The position numbers were made by a program, and so were the translations under genes. Under the pieces are notes generated by a model. The model was not told where the DNA came from, made no database searches, and saw only the letters and a list, made by a program, of their open reading frames with translations. Positions 24,563 through 33,668 of a DNA stretch of 41,818 nucleotides are shown piece after piece. The DNA is from Clostridium sp. CAG:567 (GTDB lineage: Bacteria > Bacillota > Clostridia > TANB77 > CAG-508). Position 1 is the first letter of the stretch, and each line of letters begins with the position of its first letter. The DNA is taken from NCBI GenBank assembly GCA_000437855.1, contig FR902174.1:1-41818 (forward strand), written 5' to 3'.

Positions 24563-24961
24563 ATGAACAATTTATTACTTCTTTTTGCTCTTCCAGTTGC
24601 AACAATTGTATTGGCTATTGTATTACAGAAAATTTTAAATAACCCTTTACTAGTTGCTGCAACTTTTTTTGCAATATACTTAGTTGTGGCTTTTTCTGCA
24701 TTTGATTCTAGTTTTCTAGTTTATACTATTGCATATACTATACTGGCTTATATAACAGCTGTATTAGTAAGAATGATTTGCAACCTTTTAAGAATGATAG
24801 CAAATCAAAATAACTGTACTTATAGAGTAACAGAAAGACCAATTACTATTAGCACTAATTTACCTAGTGAAGGAAATGAGCTAACAAGTAATACAACATT
24901 ATTGACTTCAAACAATAATTCAAATTCTTCAAATTGCAGATGTAATTGTAGAAGAAGATAA
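24563..24961 (+). CDS. Small membrane protein with Cys/Arg tail, unknown
   Basis: Not recognised. The 132-residue protein has two or three hydrophobic helices (about residues 4-24, 28-50, 54-75), then a polar Ser/Thr/Asn-rich stretch, and ends NSSNCRCNCRRR. The ATG 24563 is chosen for its upstream AGAGGGG; a TTG at 24545 would precede the SD. Upstream, CATACAATA (about 24522-24530) resembles a sporulation sigma K/E -10 element, but no convincing -35 is seen. The Cys-rich tail recalls the tiny Cys-rich membrane peptides at 3.7-4.0 kb. It stands alone between truA and the pilus operon. Confidence 0.65.
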   Translation: MNNLLLLFALPVATIVLAIVLQKILNNPLLVAATFFAIYLVVAFSAFDSSFLVYTIAYTILAYITAVLVRMICNLLRMIANQNNCTYRVTERPITISTNLPSEGNELTSNTTLLTSNNNSNSSNCRCNCRRR

Positions 24962-25036
24962 TAAAAATGAGCTTTTCTTGATTAAAAAGAACTAAAAAAT
25001 AAATAGTTGTATTAAGCAACATATAAATAAATTCAA

Positions 25037-25104
25037 AACATAGTTGTAATATATTACAAATATATTACAACTATGTTAAGTTTATATTACAAGGATATAA
25101 ACTT
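25037..25104. promoter_or_regulatory. Two abutting perfect palindromes upstream of pilus operon
   Basis: The first has 17-bp arms (25037-25053 and 25061-25077) around TTACAAA. The second begins at the very next base, with 9-bp arms AAGTTTATA (25078-25086) and TATAAACTT (25096-25104) around TTACAAGGA. Neither is followed by a T tract, so they are not terminators. Both end just before the -35 box of the pilus promoter, where an operator is expected. Confidence 0.65.
25052..25092 (+). promoter_or_regulatory. 11-bp-phased TATTACAA array upstream of pilus operon
   Basis: Exact TATTACAA at 25052, 25063 and 25085 (spacings 11 and 22) with degenerate TGTTAAGT at 25074. The geometry is identical to the sepF array at 8932-8972. 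On the - strand the first pair is TGTAAT-N5-TGTAAT, the WalR-type box. It lies within the two palindromes. Confidence 0.65.
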
Positions 25105-25105
25105 G

Positions 25106-25134
25106 TTGTTTTTAATAAAAAAATGTTGTAAAAT
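25106..25134 (+). promoter_or_regulatory. Pilus operon promoter
   Basis: TTGTTT (25106-25111), 17 bases ending in TG, TAAAAT (25129-25134); 48 bases before the first pilus gene. The last TATTACAA unit starts 21 bases upstream of the -35. Confidence 0.5.
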
Positions 25135-25181
25135 AAATTCTAAGTGATAGGTATAATAAAAATTACAAGGAGGAACTTAAA

Positions 25182-26150
25182 ATGGCAATAAATCCAATGC
25201 AAAGAAAGGCTCAAAACTCATTCCTTTTAGGAATATTAGTAACATTATTAATAACAGGACTTATAATAGGTTTTTTAGTTTTACAATTAACTAAATTAAC
25301 TAAAGCTCAAAAAGAGGCAGAAGCTGCATTAAAAACAGTTTATGTTGTAAAACAAGACATCGAATCAGGAGAGTCTGTAACAACTGATAAACTAGAACAA
25401 AAAACAATGGATATGGCAGCTATTCCATCAAATGTTTTGAATCCAATAGACTTGGAAAAAATGATTAATGTAATAGATGAAAGTGGAAATTTAATAAAAA
25501 AAGTTGATGTTATTTCAAAAATCAACTTAAAATCAGGAACTGTAATTACTTCTGATATGGTAAAAGTTAAAGGTGAACTTGAGAAAGATGTTAGAAAAGT
25601 AGAATACAATACAATCTCTCTTGGCTCACAATTGGAAAGCGGAAAATATGTAGATATTCGTTTGAGATTACCAAGTGGTGGAGACTATATTGTTGTATCA
25701 CACAAAAAAATAGAAATACCTACAATAGAAGGCGTTGCATCACTAAATACACTTTGGCTTGAGCTATCTGAAACAGAAATATTGTCATTAAATTGTGCTC
25801 TTGTTGAATCATATAAAATAGAAGGTGCTTTGCTATATGCAACTGAATATATTGAACCAGGATTGCAAGAAGCAGCAACAGAAACATACTTACCAAATTC
25901 AGAAACAATAACATTAATATCAAGAGATCCTAACTGCGTAACAGCCGCAGCAAATGAAATTATTAAAAGAAATAATGAAGTTCAAGGATATGAGGGCAAA
26001 AAAGCAGCAGTTAGAAATCCAGTTAACAGTGCTTTAAAACAAAATGAAGATAATGCAGAAACAAATATTAAATCAAAACTAAGTGAAGAAATTAAAAACA
26101 TGCAAGAAGAAAGACAAAAATACTTAGAATCTTTAGGTGGAAGCTATTAA
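25182..26150 (+). CDS. CpaB/RcpC-like SAF-domain pilus assembly protein
   Basis: First gene of the Tad-like operon. The 322-residue protein has an N-terminal membrane anchor (about 13-36), then a SAF domain (about 48-128) with VYVVKQDIESGESVTTDKL and KINLKSGTVITSDMVK. A second half includes GSQLESGKYVDIRLRLPSGGDY. This is the order seen in CpaB/RcpC, an assembly factor of Flp/Tad pili. The C-terminus (about 270-322) is a charged helix. In diderms CpaB works with the secretin; in a monoderm it more likely interacts with peptidoglycan. Strong SD (AAGGAGG). Confidence 0.75.
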   Translation: MAINPMQRKAQNSFLLGILVTLLITGLIIGFLVLQLTKLTKAQKEAEAALKTVYVVKQDIESGESVTTDKLEQKTMDMAAIPSNVLNPIDLEKMINVIDESGNLIKKVDVISKINLKSGTVITSDMVKVKGELEKDVRKVEYNTISLGSQLESGKYVDIRLRLPSGGDYIVVSHKKIEIPTIEGVASLNTLWLELSETEILSLNCALVESYKIEGALLYATEYIEPGLQEAATETYLPNSETITLISRDPNCVTAAANEIIKRNNEVQGYEGKKAAVRNPVNSALKQNEDNAETNIKSKLSEEIKNMQEERQKYLESLGGSY

Positions 26151-26169
26151 ACAATAAATGGAGGTACAG

Positions 26170-26871
26170 ATGAAAACAATAGGCTTTATAGGAGCTTATG
26201 ATAAAACAGATTTAATAATATATATTGCAAGAATATTAACTGCTATGAATAAAAGAGTCTTAGTAATAGATACAACTTTTTTACAAAAGGCAAAATATAT
26301 TGTCCCTGCAATATCTCCAGCAAAAACTTATATTACGACGTATGAAGATATTGATATTGCAGTTGGATTTTATGACTATTACTCTATAAAAAGCTATTTA
26401 GGAATATCAGAACAAGCAAATTTAGATTATGATTATATATTTATAGACATAGACAGTTACGAGTGTTTGGAAAGCTTTAATATACAAATGGCAGACAAAA
26501 ATTATTTTGTCACAGGACTAGATGTATATACTTTAAGAAGAGGATTAGAAATATTATCTGGTTTACAAGAAAGACTTGACTTAACAAAGGTACTATTTGC
26601 AAAAAATCTTTCTTATGATGAAGAAGAATATTTTAATTTTTTATCATTAGGAGCGAAAGTAAACTGGAGTGAAGAAACAATATATTTTCCATTTGAACAA
26701 GGTGACGCAGGGGTTATTATACAAAACCAAATGGTTCAAAAAATAAAATTTAAAAAATTAACAGAGCTATATAAAGGAAGTTTAATGTATATAGCAAGTG
26801 AATTACTGGAAAGTCAACAAGAACAAAATGAATTGAGAAAAGTTTTTAAACAGTTAGAAAAAGGAGTTTGA
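26170..26871 (+). CDS. Degenerate ParA/CpaE-like protein 1
   Basis: A 233-residue protein with the Rossmann layout of MinD/ParA ATPases: a strand MKTIGFIGAYDKTDLIIYI, then RVLVIDTTF, then the acidic strand YDYIFIDID. The canonical KGGxGKT loop is reduced to GAYDKT, so ATP binding is doubtful. In Tad loci this position is held by CpaE/TadZ, which localises the machine; TadZ proteins frequently have atypical P-loops. The start 26170 is set by GGAGG at 26160-26164; the ATG at 26158 overlaps that SD. It ends with TGA just before the next gene's ATG at 26877. Confidence 0.55.
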   Translation: MKTIGFIGAYDKTDLIIYIARILTAMNKRVLVIDTTFLQKAKYIVPAISPAKTYITTYEDIDIAVGFYDYYSIKSYLGISEQANLDYDYIFIDIDSYECLESFNIQMADKNYFVTGLDVYTLRRGLEILSGLQERLDLTKVLFAKNLSYDEEEYFNFLSLGAKVNWSEETIYFPFEQGDAGVIIQNQMVQKIKFKKLTELYKGSLMYIASELLESQQEQNELRKVFKQLEKGV

Positions 26872-26876
26872 TACTA

Positions 26877-27722
26877 ATGGCAGTTATAACATTTTGTAGT
26901 AATGAGATAAAAGAAACAGGACAAACTCTATCTATGGCAGCAATAGCATCATATATGGCAATTGAACATAATTATAAAATACTAATGATTTCTACAGGTT
27001 TTAATGATTTAACTTTGGAAAATTGCTTTTGGGAATATAATAAAATTAGGTCAACAGGAGGAGTGCTAAAACAAGATGTTGGAACAATTGGACTTGTTTC
27101 TGGAGTTGAAGGATTAATAAAAGCATTAAATACTAATAGAACTAATACAGAAATAGTAAGAAACTACTCAAAAATAGTTTTAAAAAATAGATTAGATGTT
27201 TTATTATCACCTAATACTAGATCATATCAAGAATATGTAGAAATAGCAAAATACTATACTGAAATATTACAAACAGCTAATAAATTTTATGATTTTGTGT
27301 TTGTGGATTTAAGTAAAAGAATGCCACCAAAAGAAGTAACAGAAATCTTACAAACTTCAGATATAATTGTAATGAATCTAACACAAAGATTAAGAACAAT
27401 AGATGATTTTATAGCACTAAGAGAAAACAGTGAATTTTACAGAAGAAAAAATATTATATTAAATATTGGAAGATATGATAAATTTTCAAAATATAATGAC
27501 AAAAATATTACTAAATATTTAAGAGAAAAACAACAAGTATCAGTTGTACCTTATAACACATTGTTTTTTGAAGCATGTTCAGAAGGTACAGTCATAGATT
27601 TGCTTTTAAAATTAAGAAGTATTACAGATGATACTGACAGAAATGTTATGTTTGTAAAAGAACTTAAAAATTTAGACAATAATATAATTGTTAAGATGCA
27701 GGAGTTACAAATGAAAAAGTAG
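26877..27722 (+). CDS. Degenerate ParA/CpaE-like protein 2
   Basis: A 281-residue relative of the preceding protein. MAVITFCSNEIKETGQTLSM aligns with the start of ParA proteins, but the P-loop lysines are absent (ETGQT). The later strand FYDFVFVDLSKRMPP corresponds to the Walker B region, and SDIIVMNLTQRLRTIDDF to the following strand-helix. Tandem ParA-like genes suggest a heteromeric positioning or regulatory module. The start ATG 26877 has AAGGAG (26861-26866) ten bases upstream, inside the end of the previous gene. Ends in TAG. Function by family is polar localisation or assembly of the pilus machine; nucleotide independence is inferred. Confidence 0.55.
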   Translation: MAVITFCSNEIKETGQTLSMAAIASYMAIEHNYKILMISTGFNDLTLENCFWEYNKIRSTGGVLKQDVGTIGLVSGVEGLIKALNTNRTNTEIVRNYSKIVLKNRLDVLLSPNTRSYQEYVEIAKYYTEILQTANKFYDFVFVDLSKRMPPKEVTEILQTSDIIVMNLTQRLRTIDDFIALRENSEFYRRKNIILNIGRYDKFSKYNDKNITKYLREKQQVSVVPYNTLFFEACSEGTVIDLLLKLRSITDDTDRNVMFVKELKNLDNNIIVKMQELQMKK

Positions 27723-27745
27723 CTTAAATGAAAGGAGAAAAAGAA

Positions 27746-29705
27746 ATGCCAAACTTGCTTTTAATTGTAATTGTAATTTTAATAGCCTTTTTCCTACTTT
27801 TTCAATTCATCAAAAAAAGAAAGACAGAACAAGTAGAAGAAAACATTGAAGTTGATGATAAAACATATACACTAGAAAAAATGACTGCTTTTGTTAAAAG
27901 CAGACTAGATGAAATAACAAAAATCAACCTATATGATATTGGACTTTCAGAAGAAGAATTGAAAAGAAGAAAACAGAAAAAATACGAATTGAAAAAAGCA
28001 CTAAAAGGCTGTACTTATGGGGACGTAAATGATAAAAAATATATTAAGGAATTAATATATGATTTATTATCAAAAGAGTACAATGTAAATGAAACTAACA
28101 TATCAACATCTATACCTTTTGACCTACCATCTCTTTTAACTGCACAAGACAAATTTGATATTATACTATATATGTATAAAAATGAATTTGGCTATGAAGC
28201 AATGGCTGAAATAATCAAGAAATATCATCTTGATGATTTGAAATATGTAGAAGGTGAAGCAAAACCTTGCTATGTAATTACAGCAGATGAAGTAAATAAA
28301 ATATTTGAAGAAGAAAACTTTGTACTTACATTTGATGATAAATTAAATGTTGTTGTTCAAAGAATTTATCAACATTATAAAGGATATAGTTCTATTGATG
28401 AAATAAGAGATATGAATATTGATGGTATCTCAGGAGGTGTATCTGGTCTTCCAGAGTCATTCCTAAGCCAAGTTGCACAATCTGATGGAGACTATCTACA
28501 ACAAATAGCAGATCATAAAGTCCCACGTGCTTGTGATAGTATTTGGATTATGTTCCATGGTAAATCTATTCGTCTTGCATTCTTATCATTTGGATCAGAA
28601 GCTGAGTTAAAAAGAGTTTGCCAAAACATTTACAAATACAATAATCCTGGTCAGTTATCTGATACAAATGGTTACAAAATCAATGAAATGAAAGATGGAT
28701 CTCGTGTCGTTGTTGTTAGACCAAGTATGTCTGAAACATGGGCATTCTTCGTAAGAAAGTTTGACGTACAACGTGCATCACTTGAACAAATAATTAGATT
28801 TCCAGGAAAAGATGAAGCAATTGATTTATTAAAATACTTAGTAAAAGGTGCAAGAATTATATCACTAACAGGTGAACAAGGATGCCGGAAAAACAACAAT
28901 GCTTATGGCCATGATTGAAAACATATACGAAACAATGAACCTTCGTATTACTGAAACAGCATTCGAGCTTCACTTAAGAAAAATATATCCAACTAGAAAT
29001 ATATTATCAATGAGAGAAACAGAAACTGTTTCTGGACAAGACTGTTTGGACGTTCAAAAGAAGACTGACGGTTCTGTTAACATCATCGGTGAGGTTGCTA
29101 CAGACCCTGTTGCATCATGGATGATTCAATCAGCACAGGTTGCATCTAAATTTACATTATTTACTCACCACGCTAAAACATTTCCGGATTTAGTTACAGC
29201 ACTTCGTAACTCAATGTTAAGAGCTGGAGTATTTAAAGACGAAAAAACGGCAGAAGAACAAGTTGTTCAAGTTTTAAACTTTGACATACATTTAGTAAAA
29301 GACTTTAGAGGAAGAAGATACATAGAAAGAGTTACAGAATGTATACCAGTTGAAGAAAAAAATGAATACACTTATGATTATAGAAAAGAAAAAAGCTTAG
29401 AAGGAAAATTAGAAAAATTTATGGATAATGCAACCATATTTTTTACTAAAACAACTAACAGAGAATTATATAAATATAGAAATATATTAGAATATCAAGA
29501 TGGAAATTATGTATTAACAAACCCTATAACAGAAGCTAATATAAAAGCAATGAGAAACAATATGGATGATAGTGATCTTGATGGATTTGATGATTTCTTA
29601 CAAAGAAATTGGGGAATAAAACTAAAAAGAGAAGATGATTTTGAAGAAGAAACACCAGCAGAAGGAACTAAAAAAAGAGGAAGAAAACCAAAAAAAACAA
29701 TATAA
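27746..29705 (+). CDS. CpaF/TadA-like secretion ATPase, needs +1 shift at CGGA
   Basis: Motor ATPase of Tad/type II-like machines. Unusually it begins with a membrane segment (about residues 4-21). A helical N-terminal domain precedes the ATPase core. The frame breaks inside Walker A: TGEQGC is followed by CGG AAA, then TGA 33 bases on. Skipping C28886 (join 27746-28885, 28887-29705) gives GEQGCGKTTMLMAM, a perfect GxxxxGKT at 376-383, and a 652-residue protein. Later motifs LSMRETETVSG and VDVIGEVA-like NIIGEVATDP (Walker B region) and FTHHAKTF fit the family. The C-terminus is acidic then basic (KKRGRKPKK). Start 27746 is set by AAAGGAG at 27731-27737. Unshifted product would be a 390-residue protein with no ATPase site. 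Confidence 0.85.
28886..28889 (+). other. CGGA recoding site 3 (CpaF-like ATPase)
   Basis: In-frame CGG (28886-28888) followed by A, after TGC. The +1 reading supplies the invariant second Gly of Walker A at residue 381. Confidence 0.75.
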
Positions 29706-29734
29706 AACAAAGGAAGGCGAGGTGATTTTAGGAT

Positions 29735-31822
29735 ATGAGCAATGAAATGCTAAAATATTTTATGATTGGAATAGGCGCATTATTTGCTGTAATTGTAATA
29801 GCTTTTCTAATAATAAAAAAGAAAAGTGAAAACTCAGAAATTGCTCAAATTAGAAAATTACGTGAAGGTACTAAAGAAAAAAGTTTTTCATCAGAAGTTA
29901 TGTATCAAAAATTATATGTATTTTATCTTAAAACACCTTTCTTTAAAAGGTACCTATTAAAGCTTAGAAGAAGATTGGCAATTATAAATGTTGATGATGA
30001 ATACTTAACAAGAAAACAAGCTTCTAAAATATTGACTAATACAATGCTAATTGTATTACCATTGGCAGTAGCTATAATAGCTATTACCAAGAATAACACA
30101 TTATTAATGACAATGTTATTGATTTTTGAATTGTTTATGATTGACACTTTTATAGATGGAATGGTTGATAAACTAGATAATAAACTTTTGAAAGAACAAA
30201 TTGACTTCTTCTCAGAAATTAGACATGCATATCATGAATTTAATATGGTTGAAGAAGCAATATACCAAGTAGCACAAGATGATGATAAACCAGAAATGTC
30301 AAGGCAAGCAGAAAAAATATATGAAGTTTTAATTTCAAATGATCCTGAATCTGAACTTGAAAAATATTATGATGTTGCTCCAAATAGTTATTTAAAAGAA
30401 TTTGCTGGAGTTTCATACTTAACAAAAGAGTTTGGTGATCGTAAAATTGATAATTCATCATTATATTTAAAAAACTTAAATAATATTACACAAGAAATGC
30501 AATTAGAAATATTAAAAAGAGACAAATTAGACTATACATTCCAAAGTTTAGCTGTAATTTCAATAGTACCAATGCTTTTTATTGAACCGATAAAAAATTG
30601 GTCTGTATCACAATTTAGCTTTACAGAAGCATTCTACAATGGCAGAAATGGAATGTTGGTACAAATATTATTATTAATAATTACTTTTATATGCTATATA
30701 TTAACAAGAAAATTAAAAGACAATGGTTCAACAGCCATGAATACAAAAAATACTGAAAATCCATGGCAAGAAAAACTATATAGAGTGCCTGTTATCAAAA
30801 AGTTTGTAAATTTATTTGTACCAAAAGATGGTACAAAGGAATATAGAGAACTAAAAGAAAAAATGAAGGCAGCAGCTACAAAAGATAAAATGGAGTGGAT
30901 TTATATAAATCGTCTTGCTTTATGTATACTTGTGTTTATTGTATCAGTATTTTTAATAGGACAATTACACAGAATTACTATAAACAACATTTATACAGAT
31001 CCAACAGTAACCTATAACATAATTGGTGAAATGGATGAAAAAGATAAAAAAACAGCGATGGAAGTTACAGAATCAGATAATCAATATATTAATTACTATA
31101 AGGGAAATACAAAAGTTACACAAGAAGACCTAGAAAAAATTATGAAAAAAGGAAAAATAAACAAAGACTATATAGATAGTAATGACAAAGAAATTGAAAC
31201 AGCAGCCAAGAGAATTTTGAAAAAAATACAAACTGTAAATACAGAAAAAATGCAATGGTTTGAAATACTAATTGCAATGGTATTAGCAATAGTTGCATAT
31301 AACTCTCCAATTTGGCTTTTGATGTTCCAAGCAAAAATGAGGCAAATGGAAATGGAAGACGAAGTAATGCAGTTTAATACTATTATATTGATGCTTATGA
31401 AAATAGAGAGGGTTAATGTAGAAATTATACTAGAATGGCTTGAAAGATATGCAAATATTTTTAAAGAGCCAATTAGTAAATGTGTTAATAACTATGAAAG
31501 TGGTGCATGGGAAGCTTTAGAACAGCTAAAAGAAGAAGTTTCTTATCAACAATTTATCCGTATTGTTGAAAGCTTACAAGCAGCAGTAGAAAAAATTCCA
31601 ATTGCAGATGCATTTGATGAACTTGATACAGAAAGAGACTATTACCAAGCAAAAAGAAAAGAATCTAATGAAAGATTAATTGCTAGAAAAGGTAGAATAG
31701 GAAGAATAATTGGATTTACACCAATGGTTGTACTTTTTGTCGGATATTTGATTGTACCATTAGTATTTATAGGATTGACAAGTATGTCTACAACATTTGA
31801 TAGTATGTCATCAACAATATAA
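29735..31822 (+). CDS. TadB/TadC-like polytopic membrane protein
   Basis: The 695-residue protein is probably the membrane platform of the Tad-like machine, normally built from TadB and TadC (T2SSF domains). It has membrane segments near residues 5-27, 105-140, 270-290, 305-325, 390-410, 508-530 and 660-685. The final helical cytoplasmic region plus hydrophobic end (ERLIARKGRIGRIIGFTPMV) resembles the C-terminus of TadC. A polar insert (about 415-490) lies between two membrane segments. Its length, about twice that of TadB or TadC, suggests a fusion of the two. SD is moderate (GAGGTG, 29719-29724). It follows the ATPase by 29 bases. Confidence 0.65.
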   Translation: MSNEMLKYFMIGIGALFAVIVIAFLIIKKKSENSEIAQIRKLREGTKEKSFSSEVMYQKLYVFYLKTPFFKRYLLKLRRRLAIINVDDEYLTRKQASKILTNTMLIVLPLAVAIIAITKNNTLLMTMLLIFELFMIDTFIDGMVDKLDNKLLKEQIDFFSEIRHAYHEFNMVEEAIYQVAQDDDKPEMSRQAEKIYEVLISNDPESELEKYYDVAPNSYLKEFAGVSYLTKEFGDRKIDNSSLYLKNLNNITQEMQLEILKRDKLDYTFQSLAVISIVPMLFIEPIKNWSVSQFSFTEAFYNGRNGMLVQILLLIITFICYILTRKLKDNGSTAMNTKNTENPWQEKLYRVPVIKKFVNLFVPKDGTKEYRELKEKMKAAATKDKMEWIYINRLALCILVFIVSVFLIGQLHRITINNIYTDPTVTYNIIGEMDEKDKKTAMEVTESDNQYINYYKGNTKVTQEDLEKIMKKGKINKDYIDSNDKEIETAAKRILKKIQTVNTEKMQWFEILIAMVLAIVAYNSPIWLLMFQAKMRQMEMEDEVMQFNTIILMLMKIERVNVEIILEWLERYANIFKEPISKCVNNYESGAWEALEQLKEEVSYQQFIRIVESLQAAVEKIPIADAFDELDTERDYYQAKRKESNERLIARKGRIGRIIGFTPMVVLFVGYLIVPLVFIGLTSMSTTFDSMSSTI

Positions 31823-31846
31823 ATCAAAAAGAAAGGATAGTTAAAT

Positions 31847-32521
31847 ATGGAAAATGCATCAAAAGCATTAATAATGGCTGGATCTGTATTACTTTCTTTA
31901 CTAATAATAACTACACTTGTATTTATGTTTGGTAAGCTAGGCGATTTAAAAAACAGTGAAGCAAGTACAGAAGAGGTAAAAAAATTAGCAGAATATAATA
32001 GACAAATAGAAACTTTTGACAGAGCATTGTATGGAAGTGAACTTTTATCACTTGCAAATTTGATAGATGATTATAATAAAAGACAAGCTGATTTAAAGGG
32101 ATATAATGCAATTGTTTTACATGTATATTCAAAGGGTATTTCAAGTCCAATATGTATGCAAGATAATTATACTAGAGATGATTCTTATAAAGACCTGATA
32201 TCAGATTTTGAAACTCTACAAAAAAAATTAAATGAAGCAAAAAACAAAAAAGCTTATGGCGAAAAAATAGAAAAACTTGCGAGTATGAATTGGGCTACAT
32301 TAAGACAATTTTTAATGTCTGCAGGACTTTCAGAAGAAGAAGTAGAGCAAGCAATGGATAGTAACAGTCAATTAAGTAAATTAATTAGCGAGTACCAAAA
32401 TTTAAAATCTGAATCAACAGAATTTAAAAATAAACAATTTACACAACATCAATATGAATATGATGATTACTATAATGGAACAAGAGTTAAAAAAATTATA
32501 TTTAAAGAACAGGGGTTATAA
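31847..32521 (+). CDS. MENASKAL pilin-like protein 1
   Basis: First of four proteins sharing an N-terminal signature: MENASKALIMAGSVLLSLLI followed by more hydrophobic residues to about 27. The hydrophobic stretch begins almost at the Met, as in a mature type IV pilin helix, and there is no basic leader before it. Residues 28-224 are soluble and mostly helical (EVKKLAEYNRQIETFDRAL). It has few Cys (one). Membership of a pilin or pseudopilin family is inferred from the N-terminal helix, the repeated paralogues and the Tad-like genes upstream. SD AAAGGA; 24 bases after the TadB/C-like gene. Confidence 0.6.
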   Translation: MENASKALIMAGSVLLSLLIITTLVFMFGKLGDLKNSEASTEEVKKLAEYNRQIETFDRALYGSELLSLANLIDDYNKRQADLKGYNAIVLHVYSKGISSPICMQDNYTRDDSYKDLISDFETLQKKLNEAKNKKAYGEKIEKLASMNWATLRQFLMSAGLSEEEVEQAMDSNSQLSKLISEYQNLKSESTEFKNKQFTQHQYEYDDYYNGTRVKKIIFKEQGL

Positions 32522-32546
32522 AATTTATATGTGAAAGGAGCTATAA

Positions 32547-33086
32547 ATGGAAAATGCATCAAAAGCTTTATTAATGGCAGCTTCAGTTTTAGTAGGTGTA
32601 ATGATATTATCTTTAGGTGTATATTTATTTTCTACTTATGCAGAGTATAGCTCGGAAGCATATAAAAAAATGGAAGATACTCAAATTGATAAATTTAATG
32701 CTCAATTTTTAAAATATTATGGTATTGACTCAAGTGAGAGCAGTGCTGAACAACGTATAAAATGTACAGCACATGATATTATTACACTAGTTAATTTGGC
32801 ACAACAAAATAATAAATATTATGAAATAGAAAGTTTGTCTAGATATGATGAAACAACTAGTTACATACAAGTTGATTTAGGAACAGCTTATAGAAATTTA
32901 GAAAAATGGGATAATGAAAGAAAAATAGAATTTATTAAAAATAATGCAACACATTTAGTACCTGTTATACAAGATGATGGAACTACTAAACAAGAAAGAC
33001 AAACTAAATATTATTATATAACAGATTCACCAGTAATTAGTTCATATACAAAAAGAGTATGTTATATAAATTTTAAGGAATTTTAA
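32547..33086 (+). CDS. MENASKAL pilin-like protein 2
   Basis: A 179-residue paralogue opening MENASKALLMAASVLVGVM with a hydrophobic helix to about residue 28. The soluble part starts KMEDTQIDKFNAQFLKYYG and resembles the equivalent region of protein 1 (a helix with NRQIETF/NAQFLKY) followed by a Cys-containing CTAHDIITLVNLAQ segment. A similar LANLIDD or LCDVIRA segment exists in the other paralogues, so the likeness goes beyond the N-terminus. SD AAAGGAG. Probably a minor pilin. Confidence 0.6.
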   Translation: MENASKALLMAASVLVGVMILSLGVYLFSTYAEYSSEAYKKMEDTQIDKFNAQFLKYYGIDSSESSAEQRIKCTAHDIITLVNLAQQNNKYYEIESLSRYDETTSYIQVDLGTAYRNLEKWDNERKIEFIKNNATHLVPVIQDDGTTKQERQTKYYYITDSPVISSYTKRVCYINFKEF

Positions 33087-33166
33087 ATACCAGAAAATTC
33101 TATAAAAAAATACAAAAAAGGTGTTTACATTTAAAAATATTTAATGCTATAATAAAGGAAATAATA

Positions 33167-33604
33167 ATGAAAAAAACATTAATAATTATTTTAAGTTTAT
33201 TGCTTGTAATAGTAGCAGTAGTGGGGTTATATATAAATAACACAAGAAAACTAGTAAAATATGCTGAAAAAAATAATAAAGAATATGAAAATTTTTATCA
33301 GCAAGAAATATTAGGAACAACACTAATTAGTATAATAAACAAAGCAATAAACGACAATGAAAAAAATGGTGTACCAAAAGAAGAGGGTACTATATATTAC
33401 CAAGATAATAATAAAAACTCAGTACAAATTACTATTAAATTCTTAGATAGTGATAGACTGATAAAAATGGAAGAAATTTCACAAAAGCAAACAGAAAGCT
33501 TTGTAAATGTATTTGCAACAGCATCTTTTAAATGTACACAAATAGAATATCATAAAAACACAAAATGTATAAAAAGCTTATATTTTGAGCAAATATATAA
33601 TTAA
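33167..33604 (+). CDS. Single-pass exported protein within pilin cluster, unknown
   Basis: A 145-residue protein with an N-terminal membrane segment after MKK (about 4-23), an ordinary signal-anchor start unlike the neighbouring MENASKAL proteins. The remainder is a small soluble domain with two Cys (FKCTQIEYHKNTKC) that could form a disulfide. TGCTATAAT (33145-33153) preceded by TTTACA looks like a promoter, but a transcript from it would start at or after the SD AAAGGAA (33154-33160), so its use for this gene is doubtful. Position implies a pilus accessory protein. Confidence 0.65.
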   Translation: MKKTLIIILSLLLVIVAVVGLYINNTRKLVKYAEKNNKEYENFYQQEILGTTLISIINKAINDNEKNGVPKEEGTIYYQDNNKNSVQITIKFLDSDRLIKMEEISQKQTESFVNVFATASFKCTQIEYHKNTKCIKSLYFEQIYN

Positions 33605-33668
33605 GATATTATCATTAGAGAAATCTAATAATAAATAAAAAAACAAAAGTAAAAAGGAGGAAGTCTTT

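Noticed and set aside
8932..25092. CRISPR-like repeats from the regularly spaced TATTACAA units.
   Set aside because: Units are 8 bases with 3- or 14-base gaps, in promoter positions. No cas genes or array is present in the window.
10789..26871. TGA recoded as Trp or selenocysteine.
   Set aside because: TGA ends rsmD (10789-10791) and the first ParA-like gene (26869-26871) at natural positions, and TGG is used for Trp throughout.
33124..33153. Promoter TTTACA-N18-TATAAT before the 145-residue gene in the pilin cluster.
   Set aside because: Transcripts would begin at or after the SD, leaving no ribosome binding site for the gene only 13 bases downstream. Probably chance in AT-rich DNA, so not listed as a feature.
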